Positions 48,656 through 56,013 of a stretch of 64,000 nucleotides of DNA are shown here, piece by piece. The stretch spans positions 1-64,000 of the forward strand of contig BJHF01000007.1 of the NCBI GenBank assembly GCA_014191855.1, read 5' to 3'. This stretch comes from Deltaproteobacteria bacterium. Its GTDB lineage: Bacteria > Myxococcota_A > UBA796 > SXON01. Each line of letters opens with the position of its first letter. The stretch's first letter is position 1. Both the position numbers and the translations under genes were made by a program. The notes below the pieces were generated by a model. The model was not told where the DNA came from and searched no databases. It saw nothing but the letters and a program-made list of their open reading frames with translations.

Positions 48656-49876
48656 CTACCAGCTCGCCATCTTCGCCTGCAACCCCTGATCCAGCGCGTC
48701 GAGGAACGCCTCGGTCGTGAGCCACGGCTGCGTGGGGCTGATGAGGATCGCGAGGTCCTTTGTCATCTTTCCGGACTCGACCGTCTCGACGCACACCGCC
48801 TCAAGCGCGTCTGCGAAGCGCACGACGTCGGGAGTGTTATCGAACTGGCCGCGGTACTTCAGCCCCTGGGTCCAGGCGAAGATGCTGGCGATGGGGTTGG
48901 TGGACGTCGGGCGGCCCTTCTGGTGCTCGCGGTAGTGCCGCGTGACCGTGCCGTGCGCCGCCTCCGCCTCGACCGTCTTGCCGTCGGGGGTGAGCAGCAC
49001 CGAAGTCATGAGGCCCAAGCTGCCGAAGCCCTGGGCCACGCTGTCGGACTGCACGTCCCCGTCGTAGTTCTTGCAGGCCCACACAAAGCCACCTTCCCAC
49101 TTCATGGCGGAGGCGACCATGTCGTCGATCAAACGGTGCTCGTACACGATGCCCTTGGCCTTGAACGCCGCTTCGAACTCCTCGACGTACACCTTCTCGA
49201 ACAGGTCCTTGAAGCGCCCGTCGTAGCGCTTGAGGATCGTGTTCTTCGTGGAGAGGTAGAGGGGCCAGCCGCGGTTGAGCGCGTAGGTCATCGACGAGCG
49301 CGCGAAGCCGCGGATCGACTCGTCGAGGTTGTACATGCCCATCGCAACGCCGGATTCGGCGAAGTCGTAGACCTTGTGGGTGATGGTGGGGCCGCCGTCC
49401 TTCGGCACAAAGGTCATCGTGAGCGTGCCGGCGCCCGGGACGAGGAAGTCGGTGGCGCGGTACTGGTCGCCGAACGCGTGGCGGCCGATGACGATGGGGC
49501 GCGTCCAACCTGGCACAAGGCGCGGGACGTTCTTGCAGATGATCGGCTCGCGGAAGATGGTGCCGCCGAGGATGTTGCGGATGGTGCCGTTGGGCGACTT
49601 CCACATCTCCTGGAGGTTGAACTCCTTTACGCGGGCTTCGTCGGGCGTGATCGTCGCGCACTTCACGGCCACGCCGTACTTCTTGGTGGCGTTGGCGGAG
49701 TCGACGGTCACCTGGTCGCGCGTGGCGTCGCGGTGCTCGACGCCGAGGTCGTAGTAGTCGAGCTCGATGTCGAGGTAGGGGAGGATGAGCTTGTCCTTGA
49801 TGAACTGCCAGATGATCCGCGTCATCTCGTCGCCATCCATCTCAACCAGCGGGGTCGTGACCTTGATCTTCGCCAT
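48656..49876 (-). CDS. NADP-dependent isocitrate dehydrogenase, eukaryotic (IDH1/2) type
   Basis: 406 residues from ATG 49876, with GAGG ~8 bp upstream. Oxidative decarboxylation of isocitrate to 2-oxoglutarate. Diagnostic sequence: [80 protein letters not shown] (catalytic Lys region), [21 protein letters not shown], and [17 protein letters not shown]. It is homologous to mammalian IDH1/2 rather than E. coli Icd. The window therefore holds three IDH-superfamily genes. Confidence 0.94.
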   Translation of the reverse strand: MAKIKVTTPLVEMDGDEMTRIIWQFIKDKLILPYLDIELDYYDLGVEHRDATRDQVTVDSANATKKYGVAVKCATITPDEARVKEFNLQEMWKSPNGTIRNILGGTIFREPIICKNVPRLVPGWTRPIVIGRHAFGDQYRATDFLVPGAGTLTMTFVPKDGGPTITHKVYDFAESGVAMGMYNLDESIRGFARSSMTYALNRGWPLYLSTKNTILKRYDGRFKDLFEKVYVEEFEAAFKAKGIVYEHRLIDDMVASAMKWEGGFVWACKNYDGDVQSDSVAQGFGSLGLMTSVLLTPDGKTVEAEAAHGTVTRHYREHQKGRPTSTNPIASIFAWTQGLKYRGQFDNTPDVVRFADALEAVCVETVESGKMTKDLAILISPTQPWLTTEAFLDALDQGLQAKMASW

Positions 49877-49920
49877 CGGGGAACCTCAGTAGGGGGCGCG
49901 CCTGCTAACCGACGGCGGAG

Positions 49921-49976
49921 GGGGTCAGGACGGTGCCATTGCGATTAGTCAATCGCAATGGCAACGCCCTGACCCC
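49921..49976. repeat. REP-like long palindrome, copy 2
   Basis: Arms 49921-49946 and 49951-49976 with loop AGTC pair at 24 of 26 positions. The arms match those of 5142-5203: GGGGTCAGG, TGCCATTGCGATT, and GCAATGGCAAC. It lies between divergent idh and the AgmX-like gene and ends one base before the latter's likely GTG start. Confidence 0.85.
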
Positions 49977-49977
49977 G

Positions 49978-51198
49978 GTGCGCGTTTTCGCACTATGCGT
50001 CGTGATCGCCGCCGGCGCGTGGGCGGCGTGGTGTTCGCCGTATGCCGAGCACTGGCGGTGGCGCCGGGCGGTGGAAGCGGAGCATGAGCGGGCGGAAGTT
50101 GTGCTCCGGGCGATCGCGCTGCCTGAGGGGAAAGGGGGTGAGCCGGCGGGTGCGCGGATCATCGTCGCGGTCGGGGAGCGCTTGACGGTGGACGAGACGG
50201 GTTGGGCGTTGGCGCAGGACTGGACCGGCGGGGCGTTCAATTACGGGCCTTGGTTGCTGGACTTTGCGCTGGACGACGACGTTCTGGGTATGACGTTCGA
50301 ACCCCTGGAGATGGAGCTGCGGTCGATCGGGGACCTGCGGGGACTGAACGACGCCGAACGCGTCGTGGAGCTGCACGCCGGTCGCGACGTTCCCTTCGGT
50401 ACGGTGCGGAAGGTGTTGTTCACCCTCTACGATGCGGGTTGGTACGCTTGGCTTCGCGTGGACGGGTCGCGGGGAGTCACCGCGCTTCGGCACTCCTTCC
50501 CCGCGGTTCCGGAGATCGACGGTGCAGAACTGCCCGTCCTGGTCGTGCACCTCCGCGCCGACGGGGCGTACGTTCAGCGTCGGGAGCGCCTGGATGACTG
50601 GCTCGGCCTGGGTGTGGGAGTGAACCTCCCAAAGATCGGCGACAAGCAAGACTTCCCCGCCATCGAGCAGCTCATGACGACGGATCGTGAGCGTTTCCCC
50701 GCCAAAACCATCGCACTCCTCAACACCGACGACGATGTGACTTACGCCGAGATGATCTCGGCGTTCCAGCTCGCCAGCGGAAACAGCTACTTGATCTGGC
50801 TGGCCGGCGGACCCGCGAACCCCGGCGCCGACACGCCTCCCTCCGAGCCGCCCGAACTCAACGTCCTCTTGGCCGGCACCATCCCCGGCACCCCCGCCAT
50901 CATGGGCCACCTTTCCCGCGTCGAGATCGCAGCCGTCGTGAAGCGCAACCTGAATCAGCTTCACTACTGCTACCAGCGCGAGCTGGTCAAGTCCCCCACG
51001 TTGACCGGCAAGATCACCGTGAAGTTCGTCATCACGAAGGACGGTTCGGTCTCCACGGCCTCCACGAAGTCGTCCACCATGCACAGCCCCGCCGTAGAGA
51101 CCTGCATCAACGCCCGCTTCATGCGGTTCACGTTCCCCGAGCCGAAGAGCGGTGGCCTCGTGATCGTGTCCTACCCCTTCACGTTCAGCCCAGGGTAG
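49978..51198 (+). CDS. AgmX/PglI-type protein with ExbD-like region
   Basis: 406 residues from GTG 49978. An in-frame GTG at 49933 would translate the palindrome into the N-terminus, so the later start is preferred. An N-terminal anchor VRVFALCVVIAAGAWAAW opens the protein. The middle (LPVLVVHLRADGAYVQRRER, IEQLMTTDRERFPAKTIALL) resembles periplasmic ExbD/TolR folds. The last ~90 residues are the AgmX/PglI C-terminal domain: IAAVVKRNLNQLHYCYQREL, LTGKITVKFVITKDGSVSTA, and FPEPKSGGLVIVSYPFTF. Members occur in myxobacterial gliding and envelope complexes. Confidence 0.85.
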   Translation: MRVFALCVVIAAGAWAAWCSPYAEHWRWRRAVEAEHERAEVVLRAIALPEGKGGEPAGARIIVAVGERLTVDETGWALAQDWTGGAFNYGPWLLDFALDDDVLGMTFEPLEMELRSIGDLRGLNDAERVVELHAGRDVPFGTVRKVLFTLYDAGWYAWLRVDGSRGVTALRHSFPAVPEIDGAELPVLVVHLRADGAYVQRRERLDDWLGLGVGVNLPKIGDKQDFPAIEQLMTTDRERFPAKTIALLNTDDDVTYAEMISAFQLASGNSYLIWLAGGPANPGADTPPSEPPELNVLLAGTIPGTPAIMGHLSRVEIAAVVKRNLNQLHYCYQRELVKSPTLTGKITVKFVITKDGSVSTASTKSSTMHSPAVETCINARFMRFTFPEPKSGGLVIVSYPFTFSPG

Positions 51199-51279
51199 CC
51201 GCCGGCCTGCACGAGCCTGCCGGCAGACTTTGCGCGTTCACGACAATTCCCACCGCGTCAGGGGCTAAATCGTGGTGCG

Positions 51280-51543
51280 ATGGGTCCGCACTTCACCGCC
51301 GCCCGCTTCGCCCTCCGCCGGCCCGTGCTGCTCGTCGCCGCCACGGTGCCGTTGCCCTCCGGCTGGGTTCCCGAGGCGATCGACGCGTTCCTGGATCGCA
51401 GCCGCGTGAGGTTCACCGAGCCGGCCCCCCTGATGTGGCTTGCGTACGACGACGACGAGCCGACGGTCCTGTTCAGCCTCGTTCCTGGCCCCGCGGTGGA
51501 CGTGCCGGAGCCCCAGCACTTCCGGCGCACGTCGGCCGCGTAG
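51280..51543 (+). CDS. MGPH-family protein 1 (unrecognised family)
   Basis: 87 residues from ATG 51280. It shares with the proteins at 51639 and 54200 the start MGPH, a Pro-rich hydrophobic stretch ending in VPEAI, then AFLDRSR (compare AFLEASRR), and a following DDEPTV block. No signal, membrane segment or known domain. Function unknown. Confidence 0.6.
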   Translation: MGPHFTAARFALRRPVLLVAATVPLPSGWVPEAIDAFLDRSRVRFTEPAPLMWLAYDDDEPTVLFSLVPGPAVDVPEPQHFRRTSAA

Positions 51544-51638
51544 GGGGGCGTTCTCGCGGGTCCCTGACACGGTCTGGACAACCTGTGCCCGGATCTGTTC
51601 TACTGTCGCCGCGTTCCCCCTCCTCTTCGGAGCCTCCG

Positions 51639-52034
51639 ATGGGTCCACACGGCCTCACCGCTACTACGCGTACCCAACGCCTCGCCCGCCCAGCGCTTTG
51701 CCTGGTGCCGCAAGCGCCGCCAGTCGCAGCCGGCCTCGTCCCTGAGGCGATCGTGGCGTTTCAGATCGCGAGCCGGCGTGCAGCCGGGCTGGTCGTCGCC
51801 GCCGGCGAGGCGAGTGTGCAGGTGGAGCAAGCCCCGCTTTTCGCCGGCGAGGAGCCGACGCTGCGGGAGGAGCGGCCCGCTGGCGCTGCGGCGCTGCCGG
51901 AGCCGACTCCGGAGGCGGTGATGGTCGCCGCGCCGCATTCGCACGAGCCGGCGGTGTCGGCGAGGCCCGCGCAAACCGTCGTACCCCGGGTGTCGCTCGA
52001 CGACCTCGAGGACTGGTTCACCGGGGAAATCTAG
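51639..52034 (+). CDS. MGPH-family protein 2 (unrecognised family)
   Basis: 131 residues from ATG 51639 with CGGAG upstream. Family features: MGPHGLTATTRTQRL, PPVAAGLVPEAIVAFQIASR, LFAGEEPTLREERPA. A Pro/Ala-rich linker follows, and the C-terminus is acidic (VSLDDLEDWFTGEI). No signal peptide. Located 95 bp after MGPH-1 and 318 bp before a secreted SdrD_B-like protein. Confidence 0.65.
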   Translation: MGPHGLTATTRTQRLARPALCLVPQAPPVAAGLVPEAIVAFQIASRRAAGLVVAAGEASVQVEQAPLFAGEEPTLREERPAGAAALPEPTPEAVMVAAPHSHEPAVSARPAQTVVPRVSLDDLEDWFTGEI

Positions 52035-52163
52035 CGGCACAACGCGGCCGCCGGCTCAGGGCGAATCGCGGCTCCCGGTCCCCTTCATCGGCCCCCTCGC
52101 TGCGATTCGCGTCGCCGTCCAGCGGACAGCTTGACGTGTCAAGTTGTCTCCGTCGCAGGCGGC

Positions 52164-52245
52164 GAACTGGGCGCGGCGACAAATAATCATAAAAACAAAA
52201 ACAACACGGAATTGCGACGCTTTGTCGCACGTCTTGTGCGACCTC
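52164..52245 (+). promoter_or_regulatory. AT-rich patch and hairpin upstream of the SdrD_B-like gene
   Basis: A ~35-bp A-rich tract (GACAAATAATCATAAAAACA and onward, 52178-52206) is exceptional in this GC-rich DNA. It is followed by GTCGCAC (52224-52230) and GTGCGAC (52236-52242), a 7-bp stem with a 5-base loop, and then CTTGTCACC. An UP-like element or regulator site for the gene at 52353 is likely; a specific promoter cannot be assigned. Confidence 0.45.
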
Positions 52246-52352
52246 TTGTCACCGCTCCGTGACCCCGCCCCAGAGCCCTCCGTACTCCTATCGACGCCGC
52301 ACCGGCCGAGGTCGTAGCGGGTCGTTCCTCCCCCCGAACTCTGGAGTGCTTC

Positions 52353-54188
52353 ATGGCCCACGCTGCTCGTCGTTTCCTGGTTCCTGGTCTGCTCACCGCC
52401 GTCGCTCTCGGCGTGCCACTCGCCGCTTACGCCGCGAACCTCTCGGGTGCGATCTTCACCACGAACTCGACGGGTACCGTCGTCAACGAAAACACCCAGT
52501 ACACCGCGAAGACAGACGTGTACCTCGACGGTGGACCCGGCCCCAACGCGCCAGCGAGCGCGGCGGGGCTCCCGGCAGGCGACTACTACTACCAGGTGAC
52601 CGACCCGAGCGGCAAGGACCTGCTTTCGACCGACAACATCTCCTGCCGCAAGGTGCACGTGAACAGCGCCGGCGTGATCAGCCAGATCTACTCGGGCCTG
52701 AACTACAGCGCGGTGAAAGGCTTGTGGACCGGCACGGCCTGCACCCACACCTCGAACACGGACACCGACCACGCCAGCGCCGGGGCCAAGACCGTGCAGC
52801 TCTACCCCTTCGATGACACGCCGAACCTGGGCGGCGTCTACAAGGTGTGGTTGACCCCCACGAGCAGCTACACGGGCAGCACCGCGGGTTGCTCGGGCAA
52901 GTCCACGAGCGCGTGCAATAACAGCGGCGAGCTCTACAGCTCGGGGAACTACCACGGCTTTGTGAGCTCCCAATCCAAGACCGACAACTTCAAGGTGGTG
53001 TACAAGGGCAAGACGTTCACGGCGCCCTATGTGACCGTGTCGAAGTTCCACGACGCCAACGCGAACGGTGTGCAGGACAGCGGCGAGTCGAGCGTTACGG
53101 GCTGGGCGGTGGACGCGACGGACAACCTCGGCGTCACGAACACCCTGTTCACGGCGGCCACGCTCACGGCCTACACGGCGGGCGCGTACAGCTTCACGGA
53201 GAGCACCCCTGCGGGCACGGCTCAGACCGTGGCGTACAAGGACGGCGCGGTCCAGAGCAGCTACCCGACCGCGTCGGCGACGGTGAGCGTGACGATCGCG
53301 GGCACCTCCGGTGAGACACACAGCGTGGTGTATGGCAACGTCGGTCTCGGCAGCTTCGACGCCTGCAAGGTGTTCGACCGCAACGGGAACGGGGTGCAGG
53401 ATGCCGACGAAGCCCTCGTCGAAGGCTGGCAGTTCACGCTCTCCGGCACGACCGTGCTCGGCGGGGCCGTGGGCAGCACCCAGCTCACCGACGCGAGCGG
53501 CTGTGCCTCCTGGGAGGACCTGCTCCCCGGCACCTACACGGTGACGGAAGGCACGGAGACCTCCGGCGAGTGGACGGCGATCGGCGCGACGAGCTCGACG
53601 CAGGTCATCACGTCCACCCTGTCGGGCTCCAGCATGAGCGGCACGGCGGCGGCGGCGGACTACACGAACCAGCGCTGGTTGGTCGCGGACTTCGGCACCA
53701 AGGGCTACTGGCACAACCAGAACGGTCTTGCCGAGCTGACCCAGGACAACATCGACGCGGTGAACGTGCTGGATCCGTACTCGTCGTCCTCGGACTACTC
53801 AAGCAGCGCGGATGAGCCCTTCGATGGGTACCTGGCGAGCGGGGCGGCGGTATGCACCGAGACCGTGGGCGCCGACTGCGGCACCGGCCAGGCCGAGGTT
53901 TCCGAGTTCCTCACCGAGGACAACGGCACCGGCACGCACGAAGAGCAGCTCGCGCAGCAGCTCCTCGCGTTCATCTTCAACGTGCAGCACCGCCTGGATG
54001 ACGGCGGAGCCTACGTGGTGGTGAACGGCGGGCTGATCTCGGCGGACGACCTGGTGGCCGACGCCATTTACATCTGGAACTACGGTTCGGATGCGGAGGT
54101 GGTGGCGATGCAGGAGCTGCTTGAGAGCTTCAACAGCAGCGACGCCGTGTCGTACGTACCGGTCGACCCTGGCACTCCGGCGTTCTAG
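52353..54188 (+). CDS. secreted SdrD_B-like (prealbumin-like) repeat protein
   Basis: 611 residues from ATG 52353, GGAG upstream. Signal peptide MAHAARRFLVPGLLTAVALG to AAYAA. Residues ~30-220 form a Thr/Ser-rich beta region. At ~225 and ~336 come two SdrD_B-like Ca-binding modules, VSKFHDANANGVQDSGESSV and CKVFDRNGNGVQDADEALVE, with GxYxxTE-type ends (PGTYTVTEGTETSG). Residues ~450-611 begin DFGTKGYWHNQNGLAELTQD and look helical. Likely a surface or matrix protein. It is 11 bp upstream of MGPH-3, so the two form an operon. Confidence 0.8.
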   Translation: MAHAARRFLVPGLLTAVALGVPLAAYAANLSGAIFTTNSTGTVVNENTQYTAKTDVYLDGGPGPNAPASAAGLPAGDYYYQVTDPSGKDLLSTDNISCRKVHVNSAGVISQIYSGLNYSAVKGLWTGTACTHTSNTDTDHASAGAKTVQLYPFDDTPNLGGVYKVWLTPTSSYTGSTAGCSGKSTSACNNSGELYSSGNYHGFVSSQSKTDNFKVVYKGKTFTAPYVTVSKFHDANANGVQDSGESSVTGWAVDATDNLGVTNTLFTAATLTAYTAGAYSFTESTPAGTAQTVAYKDGAVQSSYPTASATVSVTIAGTSGETHSVVYGNVGLGSFDACKVFDRNGNGVQDADEALVEGWQFTLSGTTVLGGAVGSTQLTDASGCASWEDLLPGTYTVTEGTETSGEWTAIGATSSTQVITSTLSGSSMSGTAAAADYTNQRWLVADFGTKGYWHNQNGLAELTQDNIDAVNVLDPYSSSSDYSSSADEPFDGYLASGAAVCTETVGADCGTGQAEVSEFLTEDNGTGTHEEQLAQQLLAFIFNVQHRLDDGGAYVVVNGGLISADDLVADAIYIWNYGSDAEVVAMQELLESFNSSDAVSYVPVDPGTPAF

Positions 54189-54199
54189 GCAAAAAACCC

Positions 54200-55342
54200 A
54201 TGGGCCCCCACGAACTCATTGCCCTCCGCCGCACGAGCCAGCTCGTTCGGCGCAGCCGTGGGCTCGTGGCGGCGCCCCGGGGTGGGATTTTGGTGCCGCC
54301 GGCCCCGCCGGTGGTGTACGGTTTGGTGCCCGAGGCGATCGCGGCGTTTCTGGAGGCGAGCAGGCGGGCTGCGGCCTCCGACGGAGTTGCGATCCCCACC
54401 GATTGGGACACTTCTGAGCTGCCGCCGTCGCGACTCCACGCGAAACCTCGCCGGGTTTGGGTGGAGTCTGCGACGGCGGCTTTCGATCTCGCGCCCTTTC
54501 CTGCATACGAGGAGGAGCCGACGGTTTGCGAGGAGCGTCCCGCGGCGCAAAGCGCCGAGCGTGGGCCGGGACTGCGCGACATGGCGTCCTTCTTTGCGGA
54601 CTCCGACCCGCGGCTGGAGTTCTTCGACGTGGTCGATGGGCCCGTTGCGGAGCCGATGTGCGACATTGAGGCGCTGGAGGCCCCCGAACCGGGGCACGCC
54701 GCGCCTGCGGGTGCAGGGGCGAGGATGCAGCTCGTACGCGCTCTCCCCGCGCCCCGGAAGGTGGCGGCGATCCCGGGCGCGGACCGCCTCGTCCCGGTGG
54801 TGGACCCACGCGCGGGGCTGCCGCCGAGGCGCCACCCGCGCTCCGCGGGGCTCCTGCCGTTCGGCCTGGCGCTTAGCGCGGTGTTGGCGGTCGTGAGTGG
54901 CGGACTCCTCCTGCGCGACATGATGCTCTCGGGGCCGGCTGGCCAGGCGATGCATTCCGGCGTCGGCACGCTCCGCGCGCCCCGGGGTGCCGCTGCGCAA
55001 GATCGCGGGGCGATGAGCGCGCTGTCCGGTCTGTTCAGGAATTTTCTCAGCGCCCCCCGCGAGCCCGTGGAGCTGCAAGAGGTCGGGACCCCCGCCGGCG
55101 AGATGGTCGCGGTTGAGCCGGGCTTCGGCGTTTTGGAAATTGTGGTGGATCGCGACTCGGATGTGTGGATCGATGGCGGACCGCGCGGCGTGGTGCAGGG
55201 CTCGGGCCTGTTCACGCTCCCTTCCGGCGATCACGACGTCGAGGTGCGCGCCGGCGGCGAGCTGGAGAGCCGTCAGATCGACGTGGCCGACGGCGAGGCG
55301 GTGCGTCTGGACTTGGGAGAGGCGTTCGCGGAAGCGGGGTAG
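54200..55342 (+). CDS. MGPH-family protein 3 with transmembrane helix and PEGA-like domain
   Basis: 380 residues from ATG 54200. The N-terminal ~120 residues are the MGPH family module: MGPHELIALRRTSQLVRRSR, PPVVYGLVPEAIAAFLEASR, FPAYEEEPTVCEERPA. A linker to ~205 follows, then a Pro/Arg-rich stretch, one membrane helix (LLPFGLALSAVLAVVSGGLL, ~215-235), and a C-terminal PEGA-like beta domain (LEIVVDRDSDVWIDGGPRGV, TLPSGDHDVEVRAGGELESR). Topology predicts a cytoplasmic MGPH module and external PEGA domain. It is coupled to the secreted SdrD_B-like gene. Confidence 0.75.
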   Translation: MGPHELIALRRTSQLVRRSRGLVAAPRGGILVPPAPPVVYGLVPEAIAAFLEASRRAAASDGVAIPTDWDTSELPPSRLHAKPRRVWVESATAAFDLAPFPAYEEEPTVCEERPAAQSAERGPGLRDMASFFADSDPRLEFFDVVDGPVAEPMCDIEALEAPEPGHAAPAGAGARMQLVRALPAPRKVAAIPGADRLVPVVDPRAGLPPRRHPRSAGLLPFGLALSAVLAVVSGGLLLRDMMLSGPAGQAMHSGVGTLRAPRGAAAQDRGAMSALSGLFRNFLSAPREPVELQEVGTPAGEMVAVEPGFGVLEIVVDRDSDVWIDGGPRGVVQGSGLFTLPSGDHDVEVRAGGELESRQIDVADGEAVRLDLGEAFAEAG

Positions 55343-55392
55343 GCGTCGGCTCCGGGGTCGACGAATTCCTTGGCGGCCTCGTGTCGCGACAC

Positions 55393-55608
55393 ATTCTCAC
55401 AACGCCCGGGGCGGCCGCTCGCCACGCTCGTAATGAGAGTCGCCTTCCGCGATCTGAGAGTCCCCCTCTGGGTTATGAGAAAAAACCATCCCCGTCATTC
55501 TCGCATCGCCCGAGGCGAGGCCCCCGCCTTCGTCGATGTGAGAAATTCCGGCCGGAAACGTTCTCATTACAGGCGGGGGGACGCGCCGCCCCGGCGGATG
55601 TGAGAATC
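55393..55608. repeat. intergenic motif array C (TGAGAA word)
   Basis: Eight copies of a TGAGAA/TGAGAG-type word occur in ~215 bp in both orientations: TTCTCAC near 55395, AATGAGAG near 55432, TCTGAGAG near 55453, TATGAGAA near 55474, TTCTCGC near 55498, TGTGAGAA near 55537, TTCTCATTAC at 55561 and TGTGAGAA near 55600. Intervals are 20-65 bp of unrelated GC-rich DNA. No gene is supported here. Confidence 0.6.
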
Positions 55609-56013
55609 GGGGTTGGGCGCAAACCGTGGGCGCCCGCGCCGCCTCTTTGGGCGGGGAGGCCGCCCCGGCCTCCCGTTTGCGATGGCGCGCACGGATGGGT
55701 CAGGCGCAAGCGCCGCTCCCCGCGGGGCGTCGTCCGGGCCTCCGCCCGGCTGTACTCAAAACGGATCAGGTGGTACGCTCCCGTGTCACCATGCCAAGTA
55801 TCCAAAAATCAACAACGCCGAGCCGGAAAGCTCGCGTTGGAAGGTGACAAGATTTTTGTGGAATAATTTCGAGCGCCTTCGCTTGCGAGCGATGTCGTCG
55901 CGAGTAACATCGGGGGAGAAGTACGTAGGGCCCCGTCCTGGAGGCGAGGCCGCTGGTTGATGGTGAACGTGTCGACAACCCATTCTGGGCCTTGTGTCCA
56001 AACCAGAGGTTCT
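55609..56013. other. spacer before the TSP3-repeat gene
   Basis: No gene is supported in this ~405-bp stretch. An AT-rich segment around 55800-55870 (including AAAAATCAACAAC and GATTTTTGTGGAATAATTTC) may hold the promoter of the gene at 56014. TCGCTTGCGAGCGA near 55876 forms a short palindrome. No clear -35/-10 pair could be fixed. Confidence 0.4.

Noticed and set aside
55393-55608. Possible CRISPR array
   Set aside because: The TGAGAA words are 6-8 bases, in mixed orientation, with 20-65 bp intervals; no cas genes nearby.
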